This document shows positions 44,108 through 52,580 of a DNA stretch of 64,000 nucleotides, piece by piece (position 1 is the first letter of the stretch; each line of letters begins with the position of its first letter). The notes under the pieces were generated by a model, which had not been told where the DNA came from, ran no database searches, and saw nothing but the letters and a program-made list of their open reading frames with translations. A program made the translations under genes and the position numbers. This stretch comes from Spirosoma profusum (GTDB lineage: Bacteria; Bacteroidota; Bacteroidia; Cytophagales; Spirosomataceae). The stretch is from contig NZ_JACWZY010000001.1 in NCBI RefSeq assembly GCF_014699005.1, positions 372,001 through 436,000 of the forward strand. The letters are read 5' to 3'.

Positions 44108-47020
44108 TTAGTTTGCCAACTGCAATTTGCCGCCATTCACGTAGTTGATTTTTCCTCTTAGATCCAGTTTTTTGGCGTTGACAGTCACTGCATTAATCGT
44201 TACGTTGTGCCCTGACTGAATCAGTACGTTCTCAGTATTAGTCGGAACGCGTCCACAGGCCCAGGTCGTTGGGTCGTTCCAACTGCCTGATTTTACGCTG
44301 GCCATTACTTCGGTACCACAAGGTGCTACGTCGATATACTTCATAGCTTGCGAGAGCAGCCGAATGTATGCGCCCTGTGTGTAGATGGCCGGTTCGTTGA
44401 TTTGCCACGAATTTTCGGGATAGCTCGTATTCCAGGCTTTATACGATTTCTGAATGGGCTGATTCTGAGGAGGGGAAATAATAATACCCGCATCGTTTGT
44501 GTAAGTCGGATTGGCTCCGCCCATCACATAACCCGGTGGGGGATTCGTATCGAACACCGTTCCATCGGCAAACCAGGAATGATACATGGTGGGGGCCGTA
44601 AACTCTCCGCCATGCTCTTCCATATTGGTCAGATAGCTGTAAGATGTCGGGTTGACACCATGCAGATAATGCACAAAGCCCAAAGCGGCATCACGATAAT
44701 TTGTTTTGTTGGTAGTATCCTGATTGTAGACGTTCATGCTGAAAAACATGTTGCCCTGATGCGCTTTTGTTTCGTTGCTGCCCCAGGTATAATTGTCGTT
44801 TTTCAGGAACGCCCGATACGCATCCGACTGATTCAGGTAGGAAGGCAGGTTATCTGAGTTACCAGTTTTCAGGTTGTTCGCATACGTTGACAGGATATTG
44901 TTTTTAACAGACGTAGTAGCTCCCGGCGCTTTGGTATAATACAGCAGCGCATCCTGATACGTAGCTTCGAACGGGTATGCAAAGCTCCATTGAATGAGGT
45001 GAACCTGGTTATAGTTCGCATCAAAATACGTTTTATACGTAGCATTTCCGGTCAATACGTACAAAAAGGCGGCTGCAGCCACTCGCCGGGAGATCCGGTC
45101 ATGATCGGCGCCAACAGCGGCTGCACTTGAGAAACCTGAGTTATTGAAAATTACTGACGGATTGCTATTTGCCCAGTTATATGCGTTTATAGCCGCCGTT
45201 TGCAACGTATTACCGAAAGCCTGCATCGTGGGATTGCTGAGCGATTTAAACTGAATCGCAGCCAGCGCAAACACGGCAGCCCCGGTAGCCGTAGCATCCG
45301 TGCTAGCCGCTCCGTACCGGCGAAAATTCGTATCGGCACTCGGTGGCGACGTAGCACTGAAGTCTGTTACCGATACCTTATGCAGCAATGAGCCATTGGC
45401 CTGTTGCATCCGGAGCAACCAGTCGAGTTCCCATTTCACTTCGTCCAATAAGTCAGGAACACCGTTGCCCGATTCAGGAATGTTGAAATCGTCGGTCCAG
45501 ACCGTCGGATTTTCCTGATACGACAGCAGCATATCGACCAGCGGCCCGTAGGTAAAGGGAACGTATTTGTTGTAGTCACCCGCGTCGAACCAGCCACCGC
45601 GCAGGTCTTTCGACGTAGCAGCCGACGTATTACTCACCAACCGGCAGTCGGTGTCCTGCTGAGTTCCGAGAAACGCTGCGCCATCAGTCCAGGGGCTTTC
45701 GGCGTAAGGCGTTTGCTTGGCAAAGCCGCTGCGCTGGTAGTAGAAAACCCGGGTAGCCTGTTTCAAAACGTCCTGATAAACAGTGTTGTTTATCGAAAAC
45801 GGGTACGATTTTTTATCTTTTCCAACATCATAAACGTAGTACGTACCGGGCGTCTGCACCGACGAAAAATCGAACCACCAGACTTTATCTCCCGATTGCG
45901 CATGTGTGGCTCCGCTATTCCAGGCGACAGGCGTTCCCTGAAAAACGACGGCGTCATTAGTGGCGTTTCGGAGTTGATACGTAGTGGATGGTGTAAACGT
46001 ATCACTCGCGTTGTATCCCGTTTGTGGACTACTGATAACAGCAATTTTTTTCGCCAATGGCAAATAACCAAACTGGTCAATTTTCAGGTGATTACCGAAA
46101 TCTGAAGAAACTGGCGCTGCCGGTAATTGCTGCGTTTTAAAGAAATTCCAGATGGTTTGCGCTGCGTTGAACGCCGATGGCCAGCCGTGCGTCGCATCTT
46201 TCGTTATAACAAACACAGCTTTTTTGCCTGAACTACAGAAGGTTAATGAGTCTACATTCGGATTAAGGGCAGTAGTTGTGTACGAATTCCAGTTGTTGCA
46301 ACCCAACCCCGCGTAGGTCGATATCGGCCAGACATAAGCGGGCGTTTTTGGGTAAGGTTGAATAGGTGGCGTAACAGTAGGGTCGCCCGCACTGTGAATG
46401 TGCATCACCGGAATTGGCGTGTAGTTACCTGCCGTGAAATAGTTGGTCTGATACGTTTGATTAGCCCATAAACTGGCAGCTACCGGCGCAATGGCGGCAA
46501 TTTTATTGGGCAGTGCCATGCTGAGAAAATAGCACATAAATCCTCCGCCCGAATGCCCGGTGGCATACACGCGGCTGCGATTGATCTGATACGTCTGCGC
46601 GAAATAATCGATTAAATCGGAGGTGAGTAATACGTCATCCGGCGCATTGGGGTCAATTGGATTAGGGCCGTTACTATCGCCTGCCGAGCCAAATCCTGGC
46701 GACGTATCAGCGTACTTATTGAATTGAATACCCCCGCCGACAGTTACGGCATTCGGATAGACGACGATAAAATTCTGGGTATTTGCCACGTTGTCCAGAC
46801 CCGCGTATCCCTGCAAACCAGCCCCCGTTCCGCCATCGCCATGAAACGCAATCACAAGTGGGAGATTCGTTGCAGGAGACGTAGTAGGCAAGTGATAAGC
46901 GAACGTACGTGTCCGCCCGCCAGACGTAATGCTACCCGTGCCATTGACCGGGTTCTGTGACTGGCTTTTATGCGCGAGGCATAAACTCAAAATGATGAAA
47001 ATGAGAAAAGTGCTTTTCAT
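44108..47020 (-). CDS. Secreted modular protein: esterase (CE1-like) + GH9 cellulase + C-terminal beta domain
   Basis: A 970-residue exported protein from the ATG at 47020; the frame can be extended only with a GTG at 47026. A signal peptide (about 1-22) leads to an alpha/beta-hydrolase domain (about 27-300) of the feruloyl-esterase/LpqC kind with the nucleophile elbow GHSGGG and LVIAFHGDGG. A GH9 N-terminal Ig-like module (about 312-420, KIDQFGYLP) precedes the GH9 catalytic barrel (about 430-895) with the base GGWFDAGDYNKY and the acid in INEPAIYTQ. The last 75 residues (SGSWNDPTTWACGRVPT) are a beta-rich module common at the ends of secreted Cytophagales proteins. Together it could remove ester side groups and cut beta-1,4-glucan or xyloglucan. 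Confidence 0.9.
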   Translation of the reverse strand: MKSTFLIFIILSLCLAHKSQSQNPVNGTGSITSGGRTRTFAYHLPTTSPATNLPLVIAFHGDGGTGAGLQGYAGLDNVANTQNFIVVYPNAVTVGGGIQFNKYADTSPGFGSAGDSNGPNPIDPNAPDDVLLTSDLIDYFAQTYQINRSRVYATGHSGGGFMCYFLSMALPNKIAAIAPVAASLWANQTYQTNYFTAGNYTPIPVMHIHSAGDPTVTPPIQPYPKTPAYVWPISTYAGLGCNNWNSYTTTALNPNVDSLTFCSSGKKAVFVITKDATHGWPSAFNAAQTIWNFFKTQQLPAAPVSSDFGNHLKIDQFGYLPLAKKIAVISSPQTGYNASDTFTPSTTYQLRNATNDAVVFQGTPVAWNSGATHAQSGDKVWWFDFSSVQTPGTYYVYDVGKDKKSYPFSINNTVYQDVLKQATRVFYYQRSGFAKQTPYAESPWTDGAAFLGTQQDTDCRLVSNTSAATSKDLRGGWFDAGDYNKYVPFTYGPLVDMLLSYQENPTVWTDDFNIPESGNGVPDLLDEVKWELDWLLRMQQANGSLLHKVSVTDFSATSPPSADTNFRRYGAASTDATATGAAVFALAAIQFKSLSNPTMQAFGNTLQTAAINAYNWANSNPSVIFNNSGFSSAAAVGADHDRISRRVAAAAFLYVLTGNATYKTYFDANYNQVHLIQWSFAYPFEATYQDALLYYTKAPGATTSVKNNILSTYANNLKTGNSDNLPSYLNQSDAYRAFLKNDNYTWGSNETKAHQGNMFFSMNVYNQDTTNKTNYRDAALGFVHYLHGVNPTSYSYLTNMEEHGGEFTAPTMYHSWFADGTVFDTNPPPGYVMGGANPTYTNDAGIIISPPQNQPIQKSYKAWNTSYPENSWQINEPAIYTQGAYIRLLSQAMKYIDVAPCGTEVMASVKSGSWNDPTTWACGRVPTNTENVLIQSGHNVTINAVTVNAKKLDLRGKINYVNGGKLQLAN

Positions 47021-47360
47021 AACCACTACGTGTTTTAAATAGGCTAGCTTCGGTAGCTAAAACGCCTGATAACGTAGCAAATAAGAAAAAAAGTAAAATT
47101 ACATTATTTGTTTTCTGCTTAAACGGTCATCTAATTGCATAAATAGGAGCTATTTGTAATGAAATCGCCCCGACCAGCGCTGGTCGGGGCGATTTCATTA
47201 CAGCTGTTATACGGATCTAAGCAAGGTTATGGAGTCATCCGCTTCAAAGACATCTAATCGAACCGCTGATTAAGCTTGGATATTGTTTACGCACAGCATC
47301 AAAAAGAAGCTTATTTACCAAACTGTGTATTGCCCAATTAATACTTTATCCTCAGTAATC
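47021..47360. other. Gap at the left border of the accessory islet
   Basis: 340 bp with no supported gene. It holds the long palindrome at 47155-47202; sequence to its right becomes AT-rich. No attachment-site core or integrase is visible. Confidence 0.6.
47155..47202. repeat. 48-bp perfect palindrome at the islet's left edge
   Basis: Every base pairs about the centre GC|GC; the GC-rich core is ATCGCCCCGACCAGC with AT-rich outer ends. The core AATCGCCC(C)GACCA recurs in the hairpin at 48923-48995 on the other side of the islet. Confidence 0.9.
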
Positions 47361-47909
47361 TCAATCGTACTTAATAAATGGAATTTTGCTAGCATGTTTA
47401 GTAAATATTCGGCCCTCTTTTGTAATTAATATTTCACCCATTATTGGATCATAATTAAACCCTTTGTTTTCGTAAGAAGGTGGTCGCCCTTCTTTTCGAT
47501 TTACTTTGTCTACCTTTAATAGGTAACTGTATTTTTTCAATACGTAATTATAACATGCTGGCGCGGTTTTAGCGATTGACTCTTTACTTTCATAAAGCAA
47601 TGTTTCTCGGTTATTAACTATTACAATAGCAATTGGGGGATTCTTTTTAATCATGTATGTTGCCAAAAAAGCACTAACAAAATAATGCGTCGTATCGCCT
47701 GAAGTTTGCATCGCTATTATGGGTATTTCGTAGGTGCCAACATATTTCAGATATTCTCGAATGCTGTCTGATAAGGCACGGTTTTCGAGAAACAGCGGCT
47801 TAGTGCAATCTTTGTTAGTTATTGCTTGCTTTGGTTGCTGTGCATCTACGTCGGGTAAAGTCAGCATTATCAAAACGGCCCAAGTAGTGAATTTTAAAGT
47901 ATGTTTCAT
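47361..47909 (-). CDS. Secreted protein of unknown function, coupled to the JAMM protein
   Basis: A 182-residue protein with a signal peptide (MKHTLKFTTWAVLIMLTLPD, then VDAQ). The mature part contains hydrophobic strands (IPIIAMQ, PPIAIVIVNN), two Cys residues and basic stretches; I do not recognise a family. Its ATG overlaps the TGA of the upstream JAMM-type gene by ATGA, the spacing typical of functional partners such as an effector and its immunity protein. That reading is unproven. Base composition near 37% GC by hand count of two lines, unlike the surrounding genes. Confidence 0.7.
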   Translation of the reverse strand: MKHTLKFTTWAVLIMLTLPDVDAQQPKQAITNKDCTKPLFLENRALSDSIREYLKYVGTYEIPIIAMQTSGDTTHYFVSAFLATYMIKKNPPIAIVIVNNRETLLYESKESIAKTAPACYNYVLKKYSYLLKVDKVNRKEGRPPSYENKGFNYDPIMGEILITKEGRIFTKHASKIPFIKYD

Positions 47910-48529
47910 CGCAATTCTTCGACTATATTTTGGTCTAGATCACAATTAAATATATTCCCATAATTGTAATCGATAATACCCAAATTTTGACCATTCGCGT
48001 TTACTTTATATATCCCACCATCTGAAATCACGTAACCAGGTATTTTCCAATTTTTAGCAAAGTTTAAATCAGCATTTGAAGGAGAGTCCTCCCATTGAGG
48101 TCCTGTAGGATGAGTGTGAATGTTGGCCAGAATGTAATAAACTACACCGTTTAATACAAACCACTGTTTACCTGGTTCACCGCCATAATCAGTGGTAGGA
48201 CCACTATAAGCATGATTTATATCATTCTCATTATCAGGTAGCCAAAATATACCTTTATCCGTAATGAAAGCACTCTGTTCTTTATGAGTATCGTTATTTT
48301 GTCTGTCCCACATAGCTTTAAATGTTTTACATCCATCACTTTTTGATGATTGCTTCGCTCTCTTAATACGATCCGGAAGTGCTGCCTCTACGTCAAGATC
48401 CCTCAGGGGCATAGTCCAACGACCACTTATATATTTATATTCAATAATATAACCCAAAGTTTGATCTGCATGGCTGGCGCAAAATTTTCCTAACCGCAAG
48501 ACTATACCTATTCCAAATGTTTCTATCAA
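47906..48529 (-). CDS. DUF4329-like protein with JAMM metalloprotease motif
   Basis: A 207-residue frame whose C-terminal half carries all JAMM residues: a Glu in HKEQSAFI at about 83, HTHP at about 137 and SxxD (SNAD) about 14 residues later. This matches DUF4329, a domain often found at the C-termini of polymorphic toxins and RHS proteins. The N-terminal 40 residues (GIGIVLRLGKFCASH) have no signal peptide, and the frame begins with TTG; an in-frame ATG exists at 48412. It may therefore be a stand-alone cytosolic protease-like protein or a leftover toxin tail. The coupled secreted gene follows by a four-base overlap. AT-rich sequence suggests transfer. Confidence 0.65.
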   Translation of the reverse strand: MIETFGIGIVLRLGKFCASHADQTLGYIIEYKYISGRWTMPLRDLDVEAALPDRIKRAKQSSKSDGCKTFKAMWDRQNNDTHKEQSAFITDKGIFWLPDNENDINHAYSGPTTDYGGEPGKQWFVLNGVVYYILANIHTHPTGPQWEDSPSNADLNFAKNWKIPGYVISDGGIYKVNANGQNLGIIDYNYGNIFNCDLDQNIVEELR

Positions 48530-48663
48530 TAGTCCTTTTTCGACTATTAGTTTACCAGTTAAAGGTATATAAGTAAAAAATCATGTATACTATACGGCTT
48601 AGCAGTGACTTATTCCGTTATTTCAGTCTTATGAGGGCTCTCAATATATTCTTGATCCCTACT

Positions 48664-48915
48664 ATGAATAACTTACCGCAACGAATCCGTAAGCTCCGTG
48701 AATTTGTTGGTTACCGACAGCATGACGTAGCTGACAAATTAGGGATAACTCAGTTTGCTTATAGTAAGCTGGAACGGGGAGAAACTCGCCTGGATATAGA
48801 ACGAATTGAGCAGATAGCTGATTTTTATGGACTAGCACCTGTTGATCTCATGTATAAAAAGCTTACGGAGCTTCGCCTGTTGCTTGTGGCTAATGTAAAG
48901 TTTGAAGAAGTCTAG
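48664..48915 (+). CDS. XRE-family helix-turn-helix regulator
   Basis: An 83-residue DNA-binding protein with a complete XRE helix-turn-helix at about residues 5-60 (RIRKLREFVGYRQHDVADKL and SKLERGETRLD). The start at 48664 (MNNLPQRIRKLRE) fits the family; upstream codons to 48583 do not. It is divergent from the JAMM/secreted pair with a 134-bp gap and may control it. The stop is 8 bp before the right-hand islet hairpin. Confidence 0.85.
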   Translation: MNNLPQRIRKLREFVGYRQHDVADKLGITQFAYSKLERGETRLDIERIEQIADFYGLAPVDLMYKKLTELRLLLVANVKFEEV

Positions 48916-48922
48916 CTGTTGA

Positions 48923-48995
48923 ACGTACTACGTAGTAAAATCAATCGCCCGACCATCAGTGATAGTCGGGCGATTGATTTTACTACGTAGTACGT
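48923..48995. terminator. 73-bp hairpin between convergent genes, islet right edge
   Basis: Arms of 31 bp at 48923-48953 and 48965-48995 are exact complements; the 11-nt centre forms ATCA-G-TGAT. It lies between the XRE stop and the ThuA-protein stop and can terminate both strands. Its core AATCGCCCGACCATCA is related to the left-edge palindrome. Confidence 0.85.
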
Positions 48996-49002
48996 CGCTG
49001 AG

Positions 49003-52000
49003 TTACATGCCTTGATTCGTAAATTGAATCTTGTCGACAGCAAACAAAGCATTCTGACCAGCATTAGGGTTAACAAAGACAAGATAGAGCTTTTGCATGC
49101 CCTGAACTGGCTGTCGAATCGGTATATTCACAGGCCCCATGGTTCCCTGCTTCACTTCTGCTTCACCAATCAGCGGACCCGTTGGCGAGTTGATACGTGC
49201 TTCCAGCTTACCACCAGCCGTTTGTGAGGTAGACGCAAAAACCGTCGGGGAAATCTGCTCGATACCCGTCATGTCGATGTCTTTGAAAGCTATGTAACTT
49301 CCTGATTTTATGCCAACAGCCGCAGGACCCATTTTAGGAATATCGTACTGGAAAATGTCCTGCTTCATATCGGCAGAAATCGCTTTTACCGAAGGCGAAC
49401 GTAGCGCGAGCGACGTAGAACCCGTCAGAGGGCCAATCACGCCATTTCCTTTGTCGGTATAGGTAGCGGTCAGGATGTAAGAGCCATCTTTTTTCTGCTC
49501 TGCCGGTACATAATCACCAGCTATCGGCTTCCGATTGGCGGCTTTACTGTCGGCCAGCGACAGGATGTAGCTAACCATGTCAGCCACTTCGCTTTCTTTC
49601 AACTGTGGGTGGGCACTCATGGCCTGTTCTCCCCAGACACCGCCACCACCCGTAATGATTTTACGAATCAGTTTGCTCTCTGAACCAGTGCCTTTATACT
49701 TTTTCGCTACGTCCATGTAAGCAGGTCCAATCGACTTCTGATCGACGGTGTGGCAGGCTTTGCAGTCGCTTAAATCAATCAGACGTTTGCCAGTCGAGAA
49801 ACCAGTATTCGCCTGGTGACCCTGCGCCAACATCGTTTTATCGAACCCTTCGAGGTAGTCGATGGTCATCGTTACGTCGTCGGGGCTGATACCTTTCTGC
49901 AACGTACCATCTTCTTTGTCCATCACCTTCACGGAGTACTTAACGGGTTTATTCGGGAAATAAAACGTCTTGTTTCCGGCCACTGTCACTTCCACTTTCG
50001 GCTCGTCGTTACCGACTTTGATATCCATCGTTTTCGTTGCTACGTTCCCGGCGGCATCAGTCACTTTTAACGTAGCAGGATATACGCCGGGTTTGCTGAA
50101 CGTAACGGTAGGCGAAGCTGAAGTTTGTTTCGGCATGGCTTTCCCAAACGACCATTCGTATTTCAGTACGTCGCCATCGTAGTCAACCGATTCTTTTCCG
50201 TCGAATTTCACAGTCAGCGGGGCAGCTCCTACCATTTTATTGGCACTGGCCACGGCTACCGGCTTGCGGTTTCCGGCGTTATACGTAATGTGCGACAAAC
50301 GAGCGTCGGTGTTGGCACCAAACCACTTCTGACCGTATTCAATTGTATAAAGAGACCCGTCATTGGCGAATTGCATGTCGATAACGTGCGAGAATTTCGT
50401 GTTCGGCATGAAGGTTTCCATCTTCACGAAATCACCGTTTTCTTTCATCGTAACCGGGTGAATCCAGTCGCGAATCCAGTCGTACGCGAAGAATTTGCCG
50501 TCGTAATGGCGAGGAAATTTGACCGGCGTTTCTGGATAATCATCGTAGTAATAAACCGGGCCACCCATTCCGTTACGTCCGCCCTTGCCCACGATTTCGC
50601 CAAACTCGGGCGAATCAGCATAAGGATAGTAAATGAACGCTTTTTGGGCGGGAGGCAATTCGCGCAAACCCGTATTGTTCGGCGAATCGTTGATCGGCTT
50701 CATCGGATCGAAGAGGGCTCCCGTGGTGCTATCGGCAAACGTACGTGTGTGATACGGCCGGTTGTCAGCTACAAAAAGCGGCCACCCATAATACCCCGCC
50801 TGACGCGCCTGGTTGATCTCATCGTGACCGCGTGGGCCGTATTTATCGCTGTTTTCGCCGGCATCAGGACCAACTTCACCCCAATACAGAAAACCGGTAC
50901 GTTGGTCGACTGAAATTCGGTAAGGGTTCCGGTTGCCCATTACGTAGATTTCAGGCCGGGCTTTCGGATTGCCTTTCGGAAACAGGTTTCCTTCGGGAAT
51001 CGTGTACGTACCGTCGGCTTCGGGGTGAATCCGAATGATTTTTCCCCGCAGGTCATTAGTATTACTGGACGTCAAACGAGCGTCCCAGCCGCTACGTCCA
51101 GGACGCTCGTCGATTGGTGCATAACCGTTGGAATTGAACGGGTTCGTATCGTCGCCGGTCGAGAGATAGAGATTTCCTTTTTTATCCCAGGCAATCGAAC
51201 CACCCGTATGGCAGCAGCCGTCGCGCTTCACCGGAATGGTTAGTAATACTTTTTCGGTATTCAGCAGAACGGTGTCTTTTACGTCGTCATAAACAAAGCG
51301 CGACAGATGCTGCGCCGTATCGGCCACAGTTTTGCCCGTTACAGGCGAATAAAAAACGTAAATCCACTTATTCTGCTTGAAATTCGGGTCGATGTTCAAG
51401 CCCATCAAACCGTACTCGAACTTGGTAAATACCGGAAAGTTAGCGACCGTCTTTACCGTTTTTTTTTTCGGGTCATAGACCCTTAGTTCACCTTTTCGCT
51501 GTGTGTAGAGCACCTTCCCGTTGTCGAGGACGGCCAGTTCAGTTGGCTCGTCCATGCCTGCAATCAGGACCTGTTGTTCAAAGCGGTTTTCTTCGGGATA
51601 AGGCTTGGTTTTGGCCTGACCGAATTTCAGGCTGGTCGCCATCACCGATTTGATGCCGCCGAGAATGTGCTGCAAAAACATGGCGTCGGTATAGGACTCG
51701 TCGGTATGGCCGCCACCGGTATAAAACGCTTTTCCGCCATCAACTTCATGATGCCAGATAAAGGGGTGGTTATCGCCGTTTTTACCGCCTTCGTAGGTTT
51801 TCTCATCCAGTTTGCCCAGCACTTTCAGGTCAGTCTGAATGCTTTTGTAACTGTACCACTCATCCCAACGTTTCCAGCGGTCGGGCAGCATTTTGGTTGA
51901 GGGGTGGCTTTTATCAACAATTTCGATTTCGGCATTTTGCTGCTTGGGATGGTGCAGGAAATACGCCCCCACCAGTTTATTGTACCACGGCCAATCGTAC

Positions 52001-52425
52001 TCGGTATCGGCAGCCGCGTGAATCCCCACGTAGCCACCGCCCGCCTGGATATATCGCTCAAAAGCAGCCTGTTGCGCGTCGTCCAGTACGTTGCCGGTCG
52101 TGCTGAGCCAGATTACCGCGCCGTATTGCTTGAGGTTGGCTTCGGTGAACTTGCCTGCATCTTCGGTGGTGTCGACAGCAAAGCCATTTTCTTTGCCGAG
52201 TTTCATAATGGCCATTTTCCCTGCCGGAATCGACGAATGCCGGAATCCTTTGGTTTTTGAGAAAACCAGCACCCGATTCAGGGCAAGAGGAGCAGCCACT
52301 GACGGGGTCGCTGTCGTACGTCTGGCCATTGTCTGAGCCAATGCTGTCTCCGAAGTGCCAGCTGTAGCTACTGCCAGTGCACCCGTCAGCATCAACAAGC
52401 GCGAGGGGAGCCGTAGGTTTTTCAT
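49003..52425 (-). CDS. ThuA / sugar dehydrogenase / PKD / cytochrome c multidomain secreted protein
   Basis: A 1140-residue periplasmic protein from the ATG at 52425 (MKNLRLPSRLLMLTGALAVA signal peptide; the frame to 52467 is rejected). Domains in order: ThuA-like (about 50-260, with GYVGIHAAADTEYDW), glucose/sorbosone dehydrogenase-type beta-propeller (about 275-725, TGGSIAWDKKGNLYLSTGDD), PKD (about 730-815, ESVDYDGDVLKYEWSFG), class I cytochrome c (about 870-965, CKACH haem site and a Met in EQAMSAHP), and a C-terminal CBM6-like sandwich (about 1000-1140). It probably oxidises a sugar and passes electrons to its own haem. The cofactor (PQQ or none) cannot be decided. Architecture is common in Cytophagales. 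Confidence 0.92.
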   Translation of the reverse strand: MKNLRLPSRLLMLTGALAVATAGTSETALAQTMARRTTATPSVAAPLALNRVLVFSKTKGFRHSSIPAGKMAIMKLGKENGFAVDTTEDAGKFTEANLKQYGAVIWLSTTGNVLDDAQQAAFERYIQAGGGYVGIHAAADTEYDWPWYNKLVGAYFLHHPKQQNAEIEIVDKSHPSTKMLPDRWKRWDEWYSYKSIQTDLKVLGKLDEKTYEGGKNGDNHPFIWHHEVDGGKAFYTGGGHTDESYTDAMFLQHILGGIKSVMATSLKFGQAKTKPYPEENRFEQQVLIAGMDEPTELAVLDNGKVLYTQRKGELRVYDPKKKTVKTVANFPVFTKFEYGLMGLNIDPNFKQNKWIYVFYSPVTGKTVADTAQHLSRFVYDDVKDTVLLNTEKVLLTIPVKRDGCCHTGGSIAWDKKGNLYLSTGDDTNPFNSNGYAPIDERPGRSGWDARLTSSNTNDLRGKIIRIHPEADGTYTIPEGNLFPKGNPKARPEIYVMGNRNPYRISVDQRTGFLYWGEVGPDAGENSDKYGPRGHDEINQARQAGYYGWPLFVADNRPYHTRTFADSTTGALFDPMKPINDSPNNTGLRELPPAQKAFIYYPYADSPEFGEIVGKGGRNGMGGPVYYYDDYPETPVKFPRHYDGKFFAYDWIRDWIHPVTMKENGDFVKMETFMPNTKFSHVIDMQFANDGSLYTIEYGQKWFGANTDARLSHITYNAGNRKPVAVASANKMVGAAPLTVKFDGKESVDYDGDVLKYEWSFGKAMPKQTSASPTVTFSKPGVYPATLKVTDAAGNVATKTMDIKVGNDEPKVEVTVAGNKTFYFPNKPVKYSVKVMDKEDGTLQKGISPDDVTMTIDYLEGFDKTMLAQGHQANTGFSTGKRLIDLSDCKACHTVDQKSIGPAYMDVAKKYKGTGSESKLIRKIITGGGGVWGEQAMSAHPQLKESEVADMVSYILSLADSKAANRKPIAGDYVPAEQKKDGSYILTATYTDKGNGVIGPLTGSTSLALRSPSVKAISADMKQDIFQYDIPKMGPAAVGIKSGSYIAFKDIDMTGIEQISPTVFASTSQTAGGKLEARINSPTGPLIGEAEVKQGTMGPVNIPIRQPVQGMQKLYLVFVNPNAGQNALFAVDKIQFTNQGM

Positions 52426-52515
52426 AGAAATTAGTAAGTTATACAGATTGGTTGGGCGTATCGACAATCGAAAGGGTTAACTTATTCGGCGATACAATTG
52501 GCTTTTTATAAGAAG

Positions 52516-52523
52516 CAAAACTA
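52516..52523 (-). promoter_or_regulatory. TAnnTTTG-type -7 element before the ThuA protein
   Basis: Minus strand TAGTTTTG, about 90 bp before the ATG and just downstream of the META-gene terminator. Confidence 0.4.
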
Positions 52524-52528
52524 CTAAA

Positions 52529-52560
52529 AAAGCGAACGCTATTTTGTAATCGTTCGCTTT
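52529..52560 (-). terminator. Rho-independent terminator of the META lipoprotein gene
   Basis: Read on the minus strand: stem AAAGCGAACG with its complement at a 12-nt loop, followed by TTTTTTAG. It begins 21 bp past the stop of the gene at 52581. The stem plus uridine run is the classical form. Confidence 0.75.
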
Positions 52561-52580
52561 ATTCAAAGGTTAAAAACCGG

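Noticed and set aside
47155..48995. Prophage or integrative element
   Set aside because: No integrase, structural gene or tRNA target is present; only three small genes between palindromes.
50125..50913. Open frame of 262 codons on the plus strand
   Set aside because: Shadow of the ThuA/sugar dehydrogenase gene, His/Arg-rich with no family features.
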